Source: a virus. Taken from it: a stretch of DNA of 64,000 nucleotides. Positions within the stretch are counted from its first letter, which is position 1. The number at the start of each line of letters is the position of its first letter. The notes under the pieces were generated by a model. The model did not search any database and had not been told where the DNA came from. It worked only from the letters and a program-made list of their open reading frames with translations. The stretch covers positions 1-64,000 of the IMG/VR virus record IMGVR_UViG_3300035670_000108, one strand, 5' to 3'. Shown in pieces: positions 33,163 to 41,295 of the stretch. The position numbers and the translations under genes were made by a program.

Positions 33163-33450
33163 TCAGGTCTCCGAAAATACGCCGATGGCCGCGCCGCCGG
33201 GCCGGGCCGCTGACCGCATCACACGGTAGGTGCCAGGCCCGAAGATCTGAACCTGGCGCTGCGCGTCGTTCAGCAGCGCCACGAAGTTATCGGCGCCGGG
33301 GGTGTCAATGACCACCTTGATCTGCTGGCTGACCTGGACGTTGGCGCTGGCGGCGAAGATCCCTACTACGGCTGAGGCCCCCGCGGCGAGCACGACGTCA
33401 GTGGACGTCGCAGCCGCCGTTCCTTCGGCCAGAATGGTTGACTGAGGCAT
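33163..33450 (-). CDS. small beta-rich protein of the esterase cassette, 95 aa
   Basis: Many Ala, Val, Thr and Gly, with no charged cluster: TDVVLAAGASAVVGIFAA, then FGPGTYRVMR. The profile is that of small virion or fibre-associated beta proteins. It starts 61 bases from a palindrome and ends three bases before the esterase gene, so it is the first gene of a two-gene cassette. Confidence 0.65.
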   Translation of the reverse strand: MPQSTILAEGTAAATSTDVVLAAGASAVVGIFAASANVQVSQQIKVVIDTPGADNFVALLNDAQRQVQIFGPGTYRVMRSAARPGGAAIGVFSET

Positions 33451-33490
33451 GGTTAGCTCCCTGCTGGATGAGGCGTGGAAAGTGGCATCA

Positions 33491-33519
33491 AGACTACACC
33501 TGGTCGAAGTGACCTACAA
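33491..33519 (-). promoter_or_regulatory. possible promoter of the esterase cassette
   Basis: Minus strand TTGTAG (33519-33514, the end of the palindrome), 17-base spacer, TAGTCT (33496-33491). The -10 box is weak. Confidence 0.35.
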
Positions 33520-33535
33520 AGGCTTTGCAGCCTGG
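33512..33535. repeat. 24-bp direct repeat, right copy, including palindrome copy 3
   Basis: Same 24 bases as 31741-31764. The palindrome 33514-33530 also codes the end of the 205-aa protein: on the minus strand it reads A-A-K-P-L-stop, with the TAG formed by the variant arm. Confidence 0.9.
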
Positions 33536-34131
33536 AAGAAGTCGTTAACGAACTGGCGCGGCACGATGGCGACGTAGCGATGGCCGAGGATCTGCTGGTA
33601 CTTGACCTGGATCAGGGCGTGGTCGTCGCGCCAGCTGATGTCGAGGTAGTAATGGTTGGACGGGTTGACCCCTGGCTGGGCGCTGTAAATCATCGTGGCC
33701 ATCACGTCGATCAGCGCCTGGCTGGGGCGGACGTGGTTGTACAGGTCGAAGCCGCAGCCTACCGGCAGGCTCACCCACAACATGCCCGGAGGTGTCTCGC
33801 CCGCCGCCTTGCCCGTAGAGCGCTCGGTGAACAGCTCAGCCAGGCTCTCGCGGATCTGAATCGGCATCTTGCGGCGCACCGGTACCCAGGCCAGGGCCAC
33901 CTGGTTGTCCGGCCAATCCGGGTCGAGATCCTCGAGCATGGCGCAGTTCGAGCAGATGAACTCGGCAGCGTCAGGTGCCGCCAGGTTCGGGGCGTAGTCG
34001 CGGTACCAGCCTACTGCCTGGCCCGCCTCGACGCGCACCTTGGCGTCGCAGACCAGGCAACACAGGGCCTGGCCCAGGTACTGGCCCCGCATGATGGGGC
34101 GCAGCAGTCTAGTGGAGATGGGCTTTAGCAT
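33514..34131 (-). CDS. hypothetical protein, 205 aa
   Basis: The N-terminal half has CCLVC and, 38 residues on, CSNC, a good zinc site. The rest has aromatic, beta-type segments (NHYYLDISWRDDHALIQVKY). Its last residues AAKPL and the TAG stop are encoded by a palindrome copy. Function unknown. Confidence 0.7.
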   Translation of the reverse strand: MLKPISTRLLRPIMRGQYLGQALCCLVCDAKVRVEAGQAVGWYRDYAPNLAAPDAAEFICSNCAMLEDLDPDWPDNQVALAWVPVRRKMPIQIRESLAELFTERSTGKAAGETPPGMLWVSLPVGCGFDLYNHVRPSQALIDVMATMIYSAQPGVNPSNHYYLDISWRDDHALIQVKYQQILGHRYVAIVPRQFVNDFFQAAKPL

Positions 34132-34552
34132 CTTCGTTCACCTCGGTGTAATGGGCTTCTGGCTGCGGGTCGATGTTGATGGCCATGTGCAGGCCGGTGG
34201 GGCGCTGGTAGAACGGCTGGCCATTGCGCGGGTCGAGGACCGTCACCTGGTCTTGCGACACGTCCATGCGCACCAGCGCGGCGGTGTCCTCGGCAGTCCA
34301 CACGCGGGCCTTGCCCTCGACGGTCAAGGAGAGGCTGTTGACGCCGTAGATGATCGGCGTGCACTGCACGGTGCGCCTCTCCAGGGTGGCGCCGGCCGCC
34401 AGCTGCAGCTCGTCGGCGGCAGCGCGCAGGATCGCCACGGGGTCGGTATGGTTGCCGCTGACGTGGTCATTGAGCGCCACCCGCGCCTTGCTGCGCAGGC
34501 CGTCGGCCATCTCCAGCAGGATGTTCTGCAGCTCACGTTCTCGCTTGCTCAT
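34109..34552 (-). CDS. hypothetical protein, 147 aa
   Basis: A helical N-terminus (ELQNILLEMADGLRSKARVAL), then a beta-rich part. Starts 12 bases after the stop of the gene upstream and overlaps the one downstream. No motif recognised. Confidence 0.7.
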   Translation of the reverse strand: MSKRERELQNILLEMADGLRSKARVALNDHVSGNHTDPVAILRAAADELQLAAGATLERRTVQCTPIIYGVNSLSLTVEGKARVWTAEDTAALVRMDVSQDQVTVLDPRNGQPFYQRPTGLHMAINIDPQPEAHYTEVNEDAKAHLH

Positions 34553-34564
34553 GGTCTGCCTCGG

Positions 34565-34990
34565 TCACTTCTTGAAGCGTGAATGGGGGTCGAGATTCTC
34601 TTGCCAGTCGTCATCGAGATCGGCACCGCGTAGGCGCATCACGACGCCGGACAGCGTAGGGAAGTCTCCCGTGGCGCCTCCCACCCCTGTATTGACCAAG
34701 TGGCAGTTGTGCAGCTGGCACTCCCCGCCACCGCTGCTCATTTCGATGATCAGACTGTCGATCTTGGCTTCCTCGACGATCGGCCGGTTCAGGTAGCGCA
34801 AGGCGAGCCGCACCTGCTGGCGCCGCTGCTTGCTGTTGCCGCGCAGGCAGAGGCTGGTCACCCGCTTTCCCGCGGCATCGAGGATGTAGGTAGTCCAGCG
34901 CGAGTGCTGGACGGTGAACGGCTGTTTCCCAACCGAACGCAGGCCGTCCCAGTAGCGCCGGTAGTGGGGGCCTGGCTGATAGCGCTTCAT
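34565..34990 (-). CDS. hypothetical basic protein, 141 aa
   Basis: The first 70 residues are basic (NSKQRRQQVRLALRYLNR) and the C-terminus acidic. There are Cys and His in GECQLHNCHL, without a clear metal pattern. Unknown. Confidence 0.7.
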   Translation of the reverse strand: MKRYQPGPHYRRYWDGLRSVGKQPFTVQHSRWTTYILDAAGKRVTSLCLRGNSKQRRQQVRLALRYLNRPIVEEAKIDSLIIEMSSGGGECQLHNCHLVNTGVGGATGDFPTLSGVVMRLRGADLDDDWQENLDPHSRFKK

Positions 34991-35166
34991 GGCTGCACTA
35001 CCTCGTGATACTCGATCACACGGATATGCTCGTGGGTGTCGTACAGCTTCAAGCGGGCTGCCTCGAAGTCGACCGCGTCCACCTCCTTGGTGAACTGGAT
35101 GCAGATGCCAATGGCATTATTTTCTCGACCGTAGAAGGTGATCGAGAAGGTCTTCTCGGTGCTCAT
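34987..35166 (-). CDS. hypothetical protein, 59 aa
   Basis: Short alpha/beta protein (FSITFYGRENNAIGICIQF, then a helix). The ATG at 35166 has GGAGAG upstream; a longer frame would use the palindrome region. Overlaps the next gene by four bases. Confidence 0.65.
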   Translation of the reverse strand: MSTEKTFSITFYGRENNAIGICIQFTKEVDAVDFEAARLKLYDTHEHIRVIEYHEVVQP

Positions 35167-35178
35167 GATTCTCTCCAG

Positions 35179-35195
35179 CTGCAAAGACTTTGCAG
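35179..35195. repeat. 17-bp palindrome, copy 4
   Basis: CTGCAAAGACTTTGCAG, perfect, between the stop at 35197 and the start at 35166. Confidence 0.9.
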
Positions 35196-35196
35196 A

Positions 35197-35496
35197 TCAG
35201 AATGGGTAGTCGCCGGGCACGCCCGGCAGGTCTTCCACGGGCGGCAGCGGCCCCAGGCACTTCACCCCCTTGCTGGTGCTGCCCATGCGATGGGTGTCCA
35301 GGCCGCTAGGCCAGACCCACGCGCCGCAGTTGCACAGCTTGTCGTTCCAGGGCTTCTTCGCAGCCCAGCGGTCGGGCTTGGCCGTCTTCCCGCAGAACGG
35401 ACAAGGGTGGTCGTTCAGGGGCACTGCCTTGAACCGGCGGCGGCAGCCGTCGCTGGTGCAGCGCATGTGCACCTTGGTGTACCGCCGCCGGGCCAT
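35197..35496 (-). CDS. zinc-finger phage protein, 99 aa
   Basis: CTSDGCRRRFKAV and CPFCGKTAKPDRWAAKKPW give a double-knuckle zinc site, followed by CNCGAW and a Pro-rich tail. This is a common type of small phage protein. The role is unknown. A palindrome copy lies one base after its stop. Confidence 0.75.
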   Translation of the reverse strand: MARRRYTKVHMRCTSDGCRRRFKAVPLNDHPCPFCGKTAKPDRWAAKKPWNDKLCNCGAWVWPSGLDTHRMGSTSKGVKCLGPLPPVEDLPGVPGDYPF

Positions 35497-35936
35497 TACC
35501 AGACTCTCTCTGGCGGTGTTTTCACCGCCTTGGTCTCGACCAGGTCGCCCCAGCAGCCAACCGTCATGCGGCGGCCGGTGAAGATCAGGGTGGTGGCGTA
35601 GGTGTCACCGGCGTTCAGGTAGCGCACCGAGCGACCGCTGCGCCGGTGCTCCCCCAGGTACTCGACGCCGTGGAAGCCGGCGAGGTTGTTCAGCAGCTGG
35701 CGCTTGACCTGCAGCAGGTACGGATCTCGCCCGGCGCGACAGGTCGGCGCCACCTGATCGTAGGCCGTCTGGTAGGCCTCCGGGTGGCCGGCGCGGTCCA
35801 GGATGTGCTTGAGGGTGTCCTCGTCCTTCGCGCGCCAGATGTCACGAACCAACTGCGGTTCGATGTCCAGACGGATGTTGCGGTGGGCGAGGGTTTCGAC
35901 GGAAGGGGCGGACCAGGCCGCAGGATCACGCGCCAT
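35496..35936 (-). CDS. hypothetical protein, 146 aa
   Basis: A basic protein with a helical N-terminal half (LVRDIWRAKDEDTLKHILDRAG) and a beta-type C-terminal half. Its stop overlaps the start of the zinc-finger gene by one base. Unknown. Confidence 0.7.
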   Translation of the reverse strand: MARDPAAWSAPSVETLAHRNIRLDIEPQLVRDIWRAKDEDTLKHILDRAGHPEAYQTAYDQVAPTCRAGRDPYLLQVKRQLLNNLAGFHGVEYLGEHRRSGRSVRYLNAGDTYATTLIFTGRRMTVGCWGDLVETKAVKTPPERVW

Positions 35937-36474
35937 CGGTCATCTCCTTCGGGAAGGTCTCGGGGGTGATGCCGATCAGGCGGCAGGCCATGGTGTAGTG
36001 GCCGTGCTCGGTGCGCCAGCGCTCCAGCTCGTCTTCCTCGGCGGTAATGTCCTGCTGGATGTCGGCGCCCCAGTCTTCCAGCTTGTCGGCCACCAGCACC
36101 AGGCAGGCCTTCATGGCCTCCAGTTCCTGCAGGTTGGCGTACAGCTCCTTCAGCGGGCTTTCGCGTACCGCCTCCAGCTCGGCAAACTCGGCGTCCAGCT
36201 CCTCGCGTACCCATTCAGTCAGACGCTGCTCGACCGCGGTGGACTCGTCATCGTCGCGGTCGATCTTCTCCTTCAGCCAGGCGAGGCGGTCTTCCAGAGG
36301 GACTTCGATGGTGCTGCACTCGCCGCCACAGCGGTTGCAGTAGGCCGCGTCCATGACGCCGGCCAGTTCGTAGGCCTGCAGCGCTGGGTTCCAGGCGGCG
36401 TTGGCGTCATGGGTCACATCAGCACTGCGGCAGGTGCTGCAGATCACCACAGTGCGGGGTTTTGGCGTAGACAT
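35926..36474 (-). CDS. protein with N-terminal zinc site and coiled coil, 182 aa
   Basis: CSTCRS near the start and CNRCGGEC about 35 residues later form a zinc ribbon. Residues about 60-160 are a long acidic helix or coiled coil. This combination is found in small phage regulators and adaptor proteins, but the family is not clear. Confidence 0.7.
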   Translation of the reverse strand: MSTPKPRTVVICSTCRSADVTHDANAAWNPALQAYELAGVMDAAYCNRCGGECSTIEVPLEDRLAWLKEKIDRDDDESTAVEQRLTEWVREELDAEFAELEAVRESPLKELYANLQELEAMKACLVLVADKLEDWGADIQQDITAEEDELERWRTEHGHYTMACRLIGITPETFPKEMTDGA

Positions 36475-36483
36475 AGGGCCTCC

Positions 36484-36876
36484 TCAAAGGCATAGGTGGT
36501 ACTGCTCCGGTTCGTCCGGATGGGCGAATAACTCGAGGTTTTCGTAGGGGTGGCCAGGCCACCACCGGTTGCTCTTGCTCAGGTTGGGGCCGGCGCCGAT
36601 CACCCGCAGGTTCCACGGCACATGCAGGCCGCAGACCAGATCCGAACGGATCGGGACAATGTGATCGACGTGGACGTCCTCCCCCGCTGCCCTGCGGCGC
36701 TTCTGCTCGGCGTACACCTTGGCGAAGCCGGGGTGCTCACGGCACCACCAGGGCCACGCCTTGTACAGCTGCCGGTAGTAGCGGATCGAGCGCTTGTAGT
36801 TCGGGTTGACCTCCGGATCGTCGGGGTCTTGCCGCGCCAGCCAGATCGGTTTGCCGTAGGACAAGGGGGTGGCCAT
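36484..36876 (-). CDS. HNH endonuclease-like protein, 130 aa
   Basis: The HNH core is VHVDHIVPI, then GLHVPWNLRVI and NLSKSNRWW: His-Asp-His, Asn and Asn in the expected order. Free-standing HNH genes in phages are homing or packaging-linked endonucleases. This one is in the early region, so homing or host DNA cutting is more likely. The ATG at 36876 overlaps the TAA of the gene upstream. Confidence 0.8.
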   Translation of the reverse strand: MATPLSYGKPIWLARQDPDDPEVNPNYKRSIRYYRQLYKAWPWWCREHPGFAKVYAEQKRRRAAGEDVHVDHIVPIRSDLVCGLHVPWNLRVIGAGPNLSKSNRWWPGHPYENLELFAHPDEPEQYHLCL

Positions 36877-37265
36877 TACTTGCTGCACTCGGCTATCAGG
36901 TAGTCGAGGAGGCGCAGGCGGGCGGCGCCGTACTTCCCCGCCCAGCGAGGGTCGAACCCGCCCTCTTCCTTGTCGAGGTCAAAGGCTGCCTCTGCTGACA
37001 GCGTCTGGTGGGGGACCGGGTAGCTGGGATTGCCGGAGTATTCCGGCCAGTTCTGCGCCAGGCACTCCACCAGGTCGTAGGCGTCGATGCTGATCCCGAC
37101 CAGCTCGTCGACGTCGGTCAAGGCGAAGAGGGCGCCGCAGATCCCTACACCCTCCAAGACATTTTGCTCGTCCTCCCCTGTGGCCAGGTACTGCTCGGCC
37201 AACTGCTTCAGCTGCTGCAGCCCCGGGACAAACTTGCGCAGGATCTTCTTCCTCGGGCGGTTCAC
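36876..37265 (-). CDS. hypothetical protein, 129 aa
   Basis: A helical protein with central hydrophobic segment NVLEGVGICGALFALTDVDEL and a C-terminal YGAARLRLLDYLIAECSK. It resembles a small family found in phage early regions, without known role. Coupled to both neighbours by overlaps. Confidence 0.7.
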   Translation of the reverse strand: MNRPRKKILRKFVPGLQQLKQLAEQYLATGEDEQNVLEGVGICGALFALTDVDELVGISIDAYDLVECLAQNWPEYSGNPSYPVPHQTLSAEAAFDLDKEEGGFDPRWAGKYGAARLRLLDYLIAECSK

Positions 37266-37459
37266 TTCACACCTCCCTGCTGGCGCAGGTTGCGCTGGCG
37301 GCGACGCTCGCGCTTGTCCTTGGCCGCCTGGATCTTCTCGTCGTCAGCCGCGGTGCGAGCACGGCGGGCTTCGGTCTGGTGCTTGGTGCGGATCGGCGGA
37401 ACCCCGTGGCCCGTCGCTATGGCCAGAGCCAGAGCGATGGCTGAGGACAACTTGAACAT
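37262..37459 (-). CDS. small secreted or membrane-anchored basic protein, 65 aa
   Basis: The N-terminus MFKLSSAIALALAIATGHG looks like a signal peptide or anchor; the remainder is highly basic (KDKRERRRQRNLRQQ). Translation starts behind a Shine-Dalgarno hairpin. Export of a basic peptide is inferred only from this. Confidence 0.6.
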   Translation of the reverse strand: MFKLSSAIALALAIATGHGVPPIRTKHQTEARRARTAADDEKIQAAKDKRERRRQRNLRQQGGVK

Positions 37460-37462
37460 GAT

Positions 37463-37481
37463 TTGCCTCCTATAATGGCAA
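37463..37481 (-). promoter_or_regulatory. Shine-Dalgarno hairpin before 37459
   Basis: Minus strand TTGCC-ATTATAGGA-GGCAA. The AGGAGG ribosome site lies in the loop and right arm, four bases before the ATG. Confidence 0.5.
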
Positions 37482-37487
37482 TGGAAC

Positions 37488-37504
37488 CTGCAAAGTCTTT
37501 GCAG
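37488..37504. repeat. 17-bp palindrome, copy 5
   Basis: CTGCAAAGTCTTTGCAG, in the gap between the stop at 37532 and the start at 37459. Confidence 0.9.
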
Positions 37505-37531
37505 ATCAAAGAGAGTAGCCTATTGGCTAGA

Positions 37532-38845
37532 TTACTCTATTTCACCCGGAGAGGTAGCCAGCCAGGCGTCAAACACCTGGCGGAATTGTTTCGCCCGGGC
37601 CAGCAAACCGGGGCGCGGAGTCTCCTCCTTGATCTCCTCCAGCAGCCGTTCAGCCAGCAAGCGGATGGCCAGCTGGGGCAGGTCGATATTCTCGTCGTCC
37701 TCGTCAAGGAAGACGCGGCACAGCGAGCTGAACTCGTCTACCAGGCCCTGGCGGGTGGCCACCGTCCACTTCTCGCTGGTGGTGTAGGGGAAGGCATTGT
37801 CCTTGCCGCATAGCAGCAGCTCGCTGGCCGGCAGCCAGATCTCGCGGATCGCCTGCCAGTCCTCCTGATACACGTGGATGCTGCTGTCCACCTCGCACTC
37901 CCAGTACGGGAACACATGGATCGGGCTGCTGCCGTCGTGATGGCTCAGTACGCAGTACAGACTGGCGTAGCCGTTGGCCTCGACGGTGTAGGCGCCGCGG
38001 CTGATGTTGAACTCGCCGTTCACGCGCAGCTTGTCGGCCAGCTCCTTGGCGTCGTACTTGCACTCGGCGTAGGCGTCCTGGCGGCGCCAGCCGAACTTGC
38101 TTACCTCTACCCGCAGGCCGTCCGGCGCCGGCAGGCCCTGCTTGGCCAGCTCCTGCTTCATCTCGTCGAGCAGGTACTCCAGCTGCTCCTGATACTGCTC
38201 CCATTCGTCGTTGTCGCCGGCGTAGCCGTAGGCCTTGGCCGGCGTGTCAACGGCCTCCTCCCAGATGGGGCGCACGACCCGGTCGCACTGCTCGCAGCGG
38301 CAGTACGGCCCGCTCAAGTGGCTGAACTGCTCGGCAGCCTCGATTGCCTCCTCAGCCGTCTGCTCGCGGATCTCTTCGGTCGCGCCGCACTCCGGGCACT
38401 CTAACGTGCTCCACATTTCCAGCTCGCCGCCCAGGTCATCCGGGTCGTAGCTGAAGCCGCCGCGCTTCACCGCGACGACCTTGCCCTCTTGCATGTAGAA
38501 CTGCTGGGCCAGGCGCTGGCGATCCAGCACGCCGTCCAGTGCCTGCACATCGTAGCCGGAGGCTTTCACCATCTGCCGGGCCCAGAGCGGCGTGCCTCGC
38601 TGTCCGCCATGGTGGTGGTAGAGGCGGCGCAGGCGCGCCTTCATCTCGATCTGCTTGTGCTCACGACTACCGATGATCTGCTTGGCCAGACCCATCAGGG
38701 CGGTGTGCAGCAGAAGGGGCTTGGTGACCAGCGCGAAGTCGGTGAGCTGTTTCAGTTCGCAGTGGTGGAAGTTGAGCAGGGCCGGCAGGTAGTAGTGCTG
38801 GGATTCCGGGTCGAAGGAATACAGCGGAGCGTGGAGTTTGGACAT
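37532..38845 (-). CDS. large hypothetical protein, 437 aa
   Basis: The largest gene of the accessory region apart from the esterase. It has a zinc-ribbon-like part near residues 135-180 (CPECGAT and CRCEQCDR), an N-terminal helical domain with HHHGG, and a C-terminal helical part. The ATG at 38845 has AAGGAGG upstream. No family recognised; the zinc ribbon suggests nucleic-acid or host-protein binding. Confidence 0.75.
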   Translation of the reverse strand: MSKLHAPLYSFDPESQHYYLPALLNFHHCELKQLTDFALVTKPLLLHTALMGLAKQIIGSREHKQIEMKARLRRLYHHHGGQRGTPLWARQMVKASGYDVQALDGVLDRQRLAQQFYMQEGKVVAVKRGGFSYDPDDLGGELEMWSTLECPECGATEEIREQTAEEAIEAAEQFSHLSGPYCRCEQCDRVVRPIWEEAVDTPAKAYGYAGDNDEWEQYQEQLEYLLDEMKQELAKQGLPAPDGLRVEVSKFGWRRQDAYAECKYDAKELADKLRVNGEFNISRGAYTVEANGYASLYCVLSHHDGSSPIHVFPYWECEVDSSIHVYQEDWQAIREIWLPASELLLCGKDNAFPYTTSEKWTVATRQGLVDEFSSLCRVFLDEDDENIDLPQLAIRLLAERLLEEIKEETPRPGLLARAKQFRQVFDAWLATSPGEIE

Positions 38846-38889
38846 AGCGGGCCTCCTTGAAGGCGTTTCACTTGCGGGGCAAGGGGTGG

Positions 38890-39198
38890 TCAGTAGCTCA
38901 GTTGGGCGATGTCGCGGACGTTGCCGGCGGTCGGGGTGGAGCCCTTGAGCATGGCGTGAAGGAACGAGTGGGCCTTCGGCGTGAAGCGGATCAAGCCCAG
39001 CTGCAGCTGCATGACGTCGTCCTCGCTCATGAAGGCGCAACCGCGGCAGCGACCGTCGCGGACATACTCCACGAACATGGGGCGGGAGGGGTTCGGTGCG
39101 TTGACATGCGGCAGCGCGCTGACGTAGCCGTCGTAGGCCAGGTGGACGGTGCAGTGGCGCTTGCCGGGCAGGCCGCGCCGTACCAGGGCTTTTTTCAC
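38890..39198 (-). CDS. hypothetical protein, 102 aa, GTG start
   Basis: A basic N-terminus (MKKALVRRGLPGKRHC), with Cys residues in RCRGCAF. GTG at 39198 has GGAGG about nine bases upstream. No family recognised. Confidence 0.65.
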   Translation of the reverse strand: MKKALVRRGLPGKRHCTVHLAYDGYVSALPHVNAPNPSRPMFVEYVRDGRCRGCAFMSEDDVMQLQLGLIRFTPKAHSFLHAMLKGSTPTAGNVRDIAQLSY

Positions 39199-39259
39199 GA
39201 GAAGTCCTCCTGCTCGCGGAAGTTGATCATTGCCTATTCCTCTTCTTCATCCGGGCCAG

Positions 39260-39925
39260 CTAGATCGGTGATGCGTAGAGCTTGGTGCCGGGCGGTAGCG
39301 GCTGCGTCAGTTCGACGTGCAGCAGGCTGATTCCGCCGCCAGTCTTTAGCTGAACCTCACCCACCGCCTCCTGCCCCTTCACCGCGGCCAGCTCGGCGCG
39401 CAGGGCGTCGCGTTGTTTCTGCAGGTCAATGGCGTTCTGCCCGTAAGCGTCGCGCGCCGACTTCGCATCGGCCAGCTCGGCGCGCAGCTTGCCGTTGAGC
39501 TGCGCCAGTCCGGCGTTTGCCTGCTCAAGCATTAAGGCGTTGGAGCACCACCTCTCCACCTCTGCCGCCATAGCTGCGGTGATGCGCTGTACGTCGGCTA
39601 GCTCGGCGCGCTCTTCCAGGGTGGGGCGAGCGCCGAACTTGCAAAGTTCTTTGCAGCCTCCCTGGTGGATGATCTCGCCCTGGAACTGCCACTTGGGGAT
39701 GACCAGGACGTTCTTGCCTTCGTGGTAGAAGCCTTCCTGACCAACGATGGCCTGGTACTCGTAGCCCTCACGCTCGCGCACCTGATGGCCGTCGAAGATG
39801 CCCGCCCCGAAGTTGATGATGATGGTGTCCCCGAGCAGGAAGATGTCGGCACGCTGGGCGTAGCCGTAGTCCAGCACCAGCACTCGGGCGCCGGTCTTGA
39901 CGCAGTTTCCGGATTTAACAGGCAT
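39260..39925 (-). CDS. Ead/Ea22-like early protein, 221 aa
   Basis: The first 90 residues are a beta-rich domain (ARVLVLDYGYAQ, DTIIINFGAG). Residues about 110-190 form a coiled coil, and the C-terminus PLPPGTKLYASPI is a tail shared by many Ead/Ea22-type phage early proteins. A degenerate palindrome copy is in frame inside the gene (GGCKELCKF). Function unknown. Confidence 0.6.
   Translation of the reverse strand: MPVKSGNCVKTGARVLVLDYGYAQRADIFLLGDTIIINFGAGIFDGHQVREREGYEYQAIVGQEGFYHEGKNVLVIPKWQFQGEIIHQGGCKELCKFGARPTLEERAELADVQRITAAMAAEVERWCSNALMLEQANAGLAQLNGKLRAELADAKSARDAYGQNAIDLQKQRDALRAELAAVKGQEAVGEVQLKTGGGISLLHVELTQPLPPGTKLYASPI
39639..39656. repeat. degenerate palindrome inside a gene, copy 6
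   Basis: CTTGCAAAGTTCTTTGCAG, with one extra base in the centre, in frame inside the 221-aa protein gene. Confidence 0.6.
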
Positions 39926-39927
39926 GG

Positions 39928-40146
39928 CTATTCGTCCACATTGGTGTTGGTAGGCTCCTCCACCAGCACGTAGCCGGTGAGGGTGTACTGGTCGTTCCAG
40001 CTGGCGCCGCAGTCGGAACAGGTGATCTCCTGCCAGGCGATGGCGGATTCTGCCGTGAAAGGACCGCCGCTGATTTCGTTGCTATTGCAGCAGGGGCAGA
40101 GCTGCCCGGCGCAGGCCACATAGGCCTCGTTCGTTGAATGGGCCAT
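39928..40146 (-). CDS. zinc-ribbon protein, 72 aa
   Basis: LCPCCNSNEI and ITCSDCGASWN are two CxxC knuckles about 25 residues apart, a classic zinc ribbon like those in many small phage proteins (Lar-type). Two bases from the 221-aa protein gene. Confidence 0.75.
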   Translation of the reverse strand: MAHSTNEAYVACAGQLCPCCNSNEISGGPFTAESAIAWQEITCSDCGASWNDQYTLTGYVLVEEPTNTNVDE

Positions 40147-40147
40147 C

Positions 40148-40678
40148 TCAGTCTCCCAGCGGCTCGATGTCGATCACCGCCATCCAGTTCATGTCGATGC
40201 CGAACTCGTTGTCTTGGCGCCCCTGTTCAAGGGTGGCCAGCATGCGGTCGGCGAGGGCGTCGAGGTTGACCCGGTCCAGCTTGTCGGCGATGGAGTTGGG
40301 GATGGCCAGCTCGACGTGGAGGGCGTAGCGGGTCTCGGTGGGGTTGTGCAGCGGCTCCATCCGTTCGTCCAGCTCGCCGACGGTGGCCAGGGCCAGGATC
40401 TCGCCGTCCATGCCCTGCAGCTGGTAGATCGTCCCGGTGTGCACGCCGAACTTGTACCCCTCCGGCTGCACGCCGTGCTTAACGGCGCCGACCAGCATCA
40501 GCGTGCCGACACCGGGGATGAAGCGCTGCAGGATGTAGACGGCGCGGGCCATGTCGTGAAAGGCGGTGAAGCCGTAGACCTGCGGATCTGCCAGGTTCCA
40601 GCTGGCACCGCAGTCACGCCATGGGCGTTCGATCTCGAATCCGTCGTGGACGAACTTCAGTAGATTGGCGTTGTGCAT
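40148..40678 (-). CDS. hypothetical protein, 176 aa
   Basis: A hydrophobic central part (YILQRFIPGVGTLMLVGAV) in an otherwise soluble protein. Begins behind a palindrome and Shine-Dalgarno hairpin. No motif recognised. Confidence 0.7.
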   Translation of the reverse strand: MHNANLLKFVHDGFEIERPWRDCGASWNLADPQVYGFTAFHDMARAVYILQRFIPGVGTLMLVGAVKHGVQPEGYKFGVHTGTIYQLQGMDGEILALATVGELDERMEPLHNPTETRYALHVELAIPNSIADKLDRVNLDALADRMLATLEQGRQDNEFGIDMNWMAVIDIEPLGD

Positions 40679-40699
40679 ATTGCCTCCTATGCAGGCAAT
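40679..40699 (-). promoter_or_regulatory. Shine-Dalgarno hairpin before 40678
   Basis: Minus strand ATTGCC-TGCATAGGA-GGCAAT directly before the ATG. Confidence 0.5.
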
Positions 40700-40705
40700 C
40701 GACAG

Positions 40706-40722
40706 CTACAAAGACTTTGCAG
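40706..40722. repeat. palindrome copy 7, forms the stop of the next gene
   Basis: CTACAAAGACTTTGCAG. On the minus strand it codes A-A-K-S-L-stop, the end of the 136-aa protein. Confidence 0.9.
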
Positions 40723-41116
40723 CTGAGGCGTACCAGTGGGCTCCACCGTTGAACTGATTCATGGTGGCGTGAATGTGCGCGGTCATCTCCTGCACCAGGC
40801 GACTCCCGTTGGCGAAGGTGATCTGCATGTCGGAGTTGCGCTCGGTCGGCCCCCAGCGGTTCTTCTGGGGGTCGTAGCCGAAGATGCTGGTGAGCTTGAT
40901 GTCGCTCATGGTGCCGCGGATCTCGTTGCCCTTATGGGTCGAGCGATGCAGCAGCTGGAGCACCAGGCGCTCCCCCTTGGCACGGTCGTCGAAGAACAGC
41001 CATAGCTGCTCAACACGCCGGCCGGCACGGATCTCCGGCCGGTAGATATGGCCGATATGGCACTGGCTGAGGTCTAGCGTGCGACTGCCGCCGTCGATGA
41101 TCAGTAGCTGGGCCAT
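40706..41116 (-). CDS. hypothetical protein, 136 aa
   Basis: The N-terminal half is beta-rich (LLIIDGGSRTLDLSQCHIG). The ATG at 41116 has AGGAG upstream. Its last residues and stop are encoded by a palindrome. Unknown. Confidence 0.7.
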   Translation of the reverse strand: MAQLLIIDGGSRTLDLSQCHIGHIYRPEIRAGRRVEQLWLFFDDRAKGERLVLQLLHRSTHKGNEIRGTMSDIKLTSIFGYDPQKNRWGPTERNSDMQITFANGSRLVQEMTAHIHATMNQFNGGAHWYASAAKSL

Positions 41117-41117
41117 G

Positions 41118-41294
41118 TCAGGGCTCCTCTTGTTCGATCTGGTCGGCGACCCATTGCCAGTATCCCGACTGGATATTTCCTTCGGCGGCTTCCTGCCCCC
41201 ACTCTCCACGGCTATATACCGGGTGCTCTCCCCAACTTGTCGCCGTGCCGTATTTGTCAGCTAGCTGCTCCGGTGTGAGGTCACGGTCGCTCAT
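41118..41294 (-). CDS. hypothetical acidic protein, 58 aa
   Basis: MSDRDLTPEQLADKYG resembles an N-terminal helical segment; the rest is acidic and aromatic. Short, but closely spaced with the genes on both sides (one base each). Confidence 0.6.
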   Translation of the reverse strand: MSDRDLTPEQLADKYGTATSWGEHPVYSRGEWGQEAAEGNIQSGYWQWVADQIEQEEP

Positions 41295-41295
41295 G

